This document shows positions 61,572-64,000 of a stretch of 64,000 nucleotides of DNA, piece by piece. The translations under genes and the position numbers were made by a program. Each line of letters begins with the position of its first letter. The stretch's first letter is position 1. Below the pieces are notes generated by a model, which saw only the letters and a program-made list of their open reading frames with translations, was not told where the DNA came from and made no database searches. Source of the DNA: a bacterium (GTDB taxonomy: Bacteria; Vulcanimicrobiota; Vulcanimicrobiia; Vulcanimicrobiales; Vulcanimicrobiaceae); assembly GCA_021805775.1 (NCBI GenBank), contig JAJZED010000004.1:126001-190000 (forward strand), given 5' to 3'.

Positions 61572-64000
61572 ATGATCCGTCGCCTCGTTTCGATCGCCGC
61601 ACTCGCATCGCTCGCGCTGCTCGCTCCCGCGATTTCCGCCGCGCAGAGCTCCGGCGGGACGATCGCGCTTGCGATTACCGATGCGAAAACGAAGAGTCCC
61701 ATACCGCTCGCGCGCGTGATTCTCGATGGACCGGTCCTTGCCAGCGAGATTGCGACGAGTTCGGGCGGCGTTCTCTTCACCGATGCTCCGGCTGGGATCT
61801 ATCGCGTGCGCGTCTTCGCACGCGGCTATCGCGCCGTCACCTCGGCGCCCTTCGAGGTGCTCGACGGCGAACGCGTCAATCTTGCAGTCGCCCTCGCTCC
61901 CAGTAGCGATCTCCGCGTTATCGCCGTCGTTCATTCGGTCTCGAGCGTTCGCATTTCGACCGATTCCATCGGGGCCGATTCCGCCCAGCGCAAACTCTCC
62001 GGCGATCTCGCCGATGCGCTCGCGAAACTCTCCGGCGTCAGCATTACCTCGAGCAGCGATGACACCGACGCCGCCGAGACGATCTCGCTCGACGGGCACG
62101 ACGCGAGCCAAACGGCGATGACGCTCGACGGTATTCCGCTCAACGCACCGGGGAGTGCGGGCGATCTGCGGATGTTTGCAACCGACCTCTTTACCGGCGC
62201 CTCGGTCCACCACGGCCCGCAGATCGGCGGGCTCGGCGGCGGCGTCGATTTCCGCACCCTCGAACCGACGCTCTCCTGGCAGAGCGAAGGAACGATTTCG
62301 ACGGGAAGTAACGGGCGCAATAACGAGTCGCTCGGGCTCACCGGATCGCTGGGGAATCTCGGGATCGCCGCCATGAGTACGACGCGAACGAGCCCGAGCC
62401 TCGCCGACGGCATGCGCTATCTCGATGCCAGCGGACTCGATTACGTCCACGACGGCGGCATCTGGGTCGCCGGAGATCTGCTCAAAGCGAACCTGCAGTT
62501 GCCGGGCGACCAGACGTTGGCCGCGAGTTTTATCAATTCAACGCGCAGCATCGGGTTGCTCTGCTTGCGGGTGACCGCGACGCTGCCCTGCGGCTACGGG
62601 CCGGGCAATAACGTCTCGGGGAGTTTCTCGCTCTACTCACTCGGCGACCAACTCCTCACCGGTGCGACGGCGATCTCCGCAACGCTCTACGGAACCGTTG
62701 GAAGCAATCTCTTCGATCTGCGGAATCGTTTTATCGACGGCGTCGCCGCACCGGCGGGGAGCAGCATGCACGTGCGCTCGACCGGGTTTACGGTGTCGGC
62801 CGAACTGCCGGCGATGCGGCAACACACGTTCTCTATCCTCGCCTACGATACGAACTCCTCGCAGGTATCGACGCCGTTGGTGGCGAGCAACGCAGCATAC
62901 TATAGCGCGCAACAGCAGGGGAGTTACGGCGCCCTCCAACTCAGCGATCGCATTCGCGCGAACGACAAACTATCGTGGAACGCATCGTTGGGAGTGACGC
63001 ATGCAAGCTACAGCGGCGGGAGCGCCCTGGGAAGCGTTGGCGCGAGTTGGCGTGCCGATGCAAACGATAGCTACGCGCTGCGTTACGCGCTCTCGGGAAA
63101 CGCACCGAATTTCGGCCGCAATCGAGCGTTGAGCGACCCGGCCTCGTTGCAGTTTGACTGCGGAGGAAGCCGGAGCGTCGGATACGGCGTCGCCCCCGGC
63201 GACGAGCCCGGTGCGAGCTCGTCCTCCTCGCTCGATGCGAGCGTTACCCATCGCTTCGCACGCAGCGCGCTCTCGCTTGCACTCTATCGACAGGTGCAGC
63301 GGGGCGTCGTGCTGCCGACGCAGGTCAACGGTAGCGTGCTGCTCGCCGACGGTACGATATCTCCCGCCTATCTCGCACAAGTGCAAGGCGTTTACGCGTC
63401 GCAGGCCGGCTGCGGCGCCGCCGCTCCGCCGCTCGCTCCGTCGCAACTCTATTTTGCGACGCCGGTCGGCGGCGTGACGCGCGTCTACTCCGGTGCCGAT
63501 CTCACCGGTTTCGTGCAACTCGGCAATCTGGTCGCCGAGCCGTTCTTCGATATCACCTCGACGACGCTGCATTCGAACGATCCGCGCATCGATAATCCCT
63601 ATGCAATTGCGGTTTCCGGCGCCCCGGCACCGAACGTTCCACTCCACCGAGCCGGGCTGACGCTCGATTATCGGGCACCGCACTCGGCGATCGAATGGCT
63701 CGCCGACGCGCAATATACCGGTGCAAATAATCCGAATAATCTCCCGGCATTCACCACCTACGATGCCGCGGCAAACGTGCGCTTCGCGCGCGGGACGCTG
63801 ACGGTCGCCGCGAGTAATATTACTAACGCCTACGCCGGAATTTTTGCAAGCGCGCAATATTCGGTACCGTACACGACGCTGGGTGGGGCGGAGGTTCCGA
63901 CGATCGCGCGCCCGCTCGCACCGCGCGCCTACAGCGTTACCTACTCGTTCGCGGTCGGGCGGCAGGCCGTTGTTACGGCTCCGCACCTCGGCCCTGCGCC
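61572..64000 (+). CDS. TonB-dependent outer-membrane receptor with N-terminal carboxypeptidase-regulatory-like domain (3' end beyond window)
   Basis: An open frame of at least 809 codons from the ATG at 61572 to the window edge without a stop. Signal peptide 1-23 (ending ISAAQ), a CarboxypepD_reg-like domain (about 28-110: TIALAITDAKTKSPIPLARVIL), then a plug domain (about 130-220: LADALAKLSGVSITSSS, MTLDGIPLNAPGSAG, GGLGGGVDFRTL) and a beta barrel. The last visible strand (RAYSVTYSFAVG) looks like a barrel end, so little may be missing. It marks the cell as diderm. A four-codon frame (ATG ATG GTG CGA TGA, 61561-61575) with GGAG upstream overlaps the start and may couple translation. Confidence 0.88.
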   Translation, partial: MIRRLVSIAALASLALLAPAISAAQSSGGTIALAITDAKTKSPIPLARVILDGPVLASEIATSSGGVLFTDAPAGIYRVRVFARGYRAVTSAPFEVLDGERVNLAVALAPSSDLRVIAVVHSVSSVRISTDSIGADSAQRKLSGDLADALAKLSGVSITSSSDDTDAAETISLDGHDASQTAMTLDGIPLNAPGSAGDLRMFATDLFTGASVHHGPQIGGLGGGVDFRTLEPTLSWQSEGTISTGSNGRNNESLGLTGSLGNLGIAAMSTTRTSPSLADGMRYLDASGLDYVHDGGIWVAGDLLKANLQLPGDQTLAASFINSTRSIGLLCLRVTATLPCGYGPGNNVSGSFSLYSLGDQLLTGATAISATLYGTVGSNLFDLRNRFIDGVAAPAGSSMHVRSTGFTVSAELPAMRQHTFSILAYDTNSSQVSTPLVASNAAYYSAQQQGSYGALQLSDRIRANDKLSWNASLGVTHASYSGGSALGSVGASWRADANDSYALRYALSGNAPNFGRNRALSDPASLQFDCGGSRSVGYGVAPGDEPGASSSSSLDASVTHRFARSALSLALYRQVQRGVVLPTQVNGSVLLADGTISPAYLAQVQGVYASQAGCGAAAPPLAPSQLYFATPVGGVTRVYSGADLTGFVQLGNLVAEPFFDITSTTLHSNDPRIDNPYAIAVSGAPAPNVPLHRAGLTLDYRAPHSAIEWLADAQYTGANNPNNLPAFTTYDAAANVRFARGTLTVAASNITNAYAGIFASAQYSVPYTTLGGAEVPTIARPLAPRAYSVTYSFAVGRQAVVTAPHLGPA

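Overview
The window is GC-rich, densely coded bacterial chromosome. A TonB-dependent receptor at the right end implies an outer membrane. Flagellar and chemotaxis genes imply motility. A Spo0H-type sigma factor sits just after the end of an rlmB-like gene, and the order rlmB-sigH-rpmG-trnW-secE-nusG-rplK-rplA-rplJ-rplL-rpoB-rpoC is the old Terrabacteria skeleton known from Bacillus. Diderm + flagellated + Firmicutes-like order + high GC fits the Eremiobacterota/Vulcanimicrobiota (WPS-2) or a similar deep lineage. That placement is inference; no rRNA is present to test it.

Layout. 1-1.75 kb: tail of rlmB, sigH, a small Fe-S protein, and tRNAs Thr(TGT), Tyr, Gly and Thr(GGT). 1.73-10.6 kb: an 8.87-kb integrated element in the 3' end of tRNA-Thr(GGT), bounded by an exact 23-bp repeat. 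It carries a tyrosine integrase, a CI-like repressor with an apparently leaderless promoter, an excisionase-type protein, a RepA-like ATPase, small and large terminase subunits, several tiny genes and one reverse-strand membrane protein. It has no portal, capsid, tail or lysis gene. 10.7-17.9 kb: msrB and a free-Met-sulfoxide reductase, a PAS/GAF histidine kinase, response regulators, and c-di-GMP proteins (REC-PAS-GGDEF-EAL and GAF-GGDEF-HD-GYP). 17.9-22.2 kb: tRNA-Arg, rpmG, tRNA-Trp, secE, nusG, rplK, rplA, a reverse-strand carbonic anhydrase, then rplJ-rplL behind an L10-type leader.

22.3-47.9 kb: an insertion into the ribosomal-RNA polymerase string. It holds hppA and ppa (pyrophosphate handling), a geranylgeranyl-reductase-like enzyme, cheR-cheB-fliA, fliK and an FlhB-tail protein, ftsY, recA-recX, a soluble two-component pair, a degenerate phosphoribosyltransferase, a GH125 mannosidase, purA, fliF-G-H-I-J plus a MotE-like gene, and trpE-trpG. 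47.9-57.4 kb: rpoB with a long acidic tail, two reverse-strand secreted-protein genes, and rpoC with its own promoter and a structured leader. 57.4-64 kb: small hypothetical genes, a peroxiredoxin whose catalytic Cys codon is TGA (probable selenocysteine), an OmpR-type two-component system, and a TonB-dependent receptor that runs off the edge.

Most same-strand genes overlap by 1-14 bases, so translational coupling is the rule. Sigma70-like promoters with 17-18-bp spacers are visible before sigH, the tRNA cluster, rpmG, rplJ and rpoC. A palindrome TGCCA-N6-TGGCA precedes recA and recurs before two unknown genes; it may be an SOS-type operator. All calls come from reading the sequence; no database search was run.
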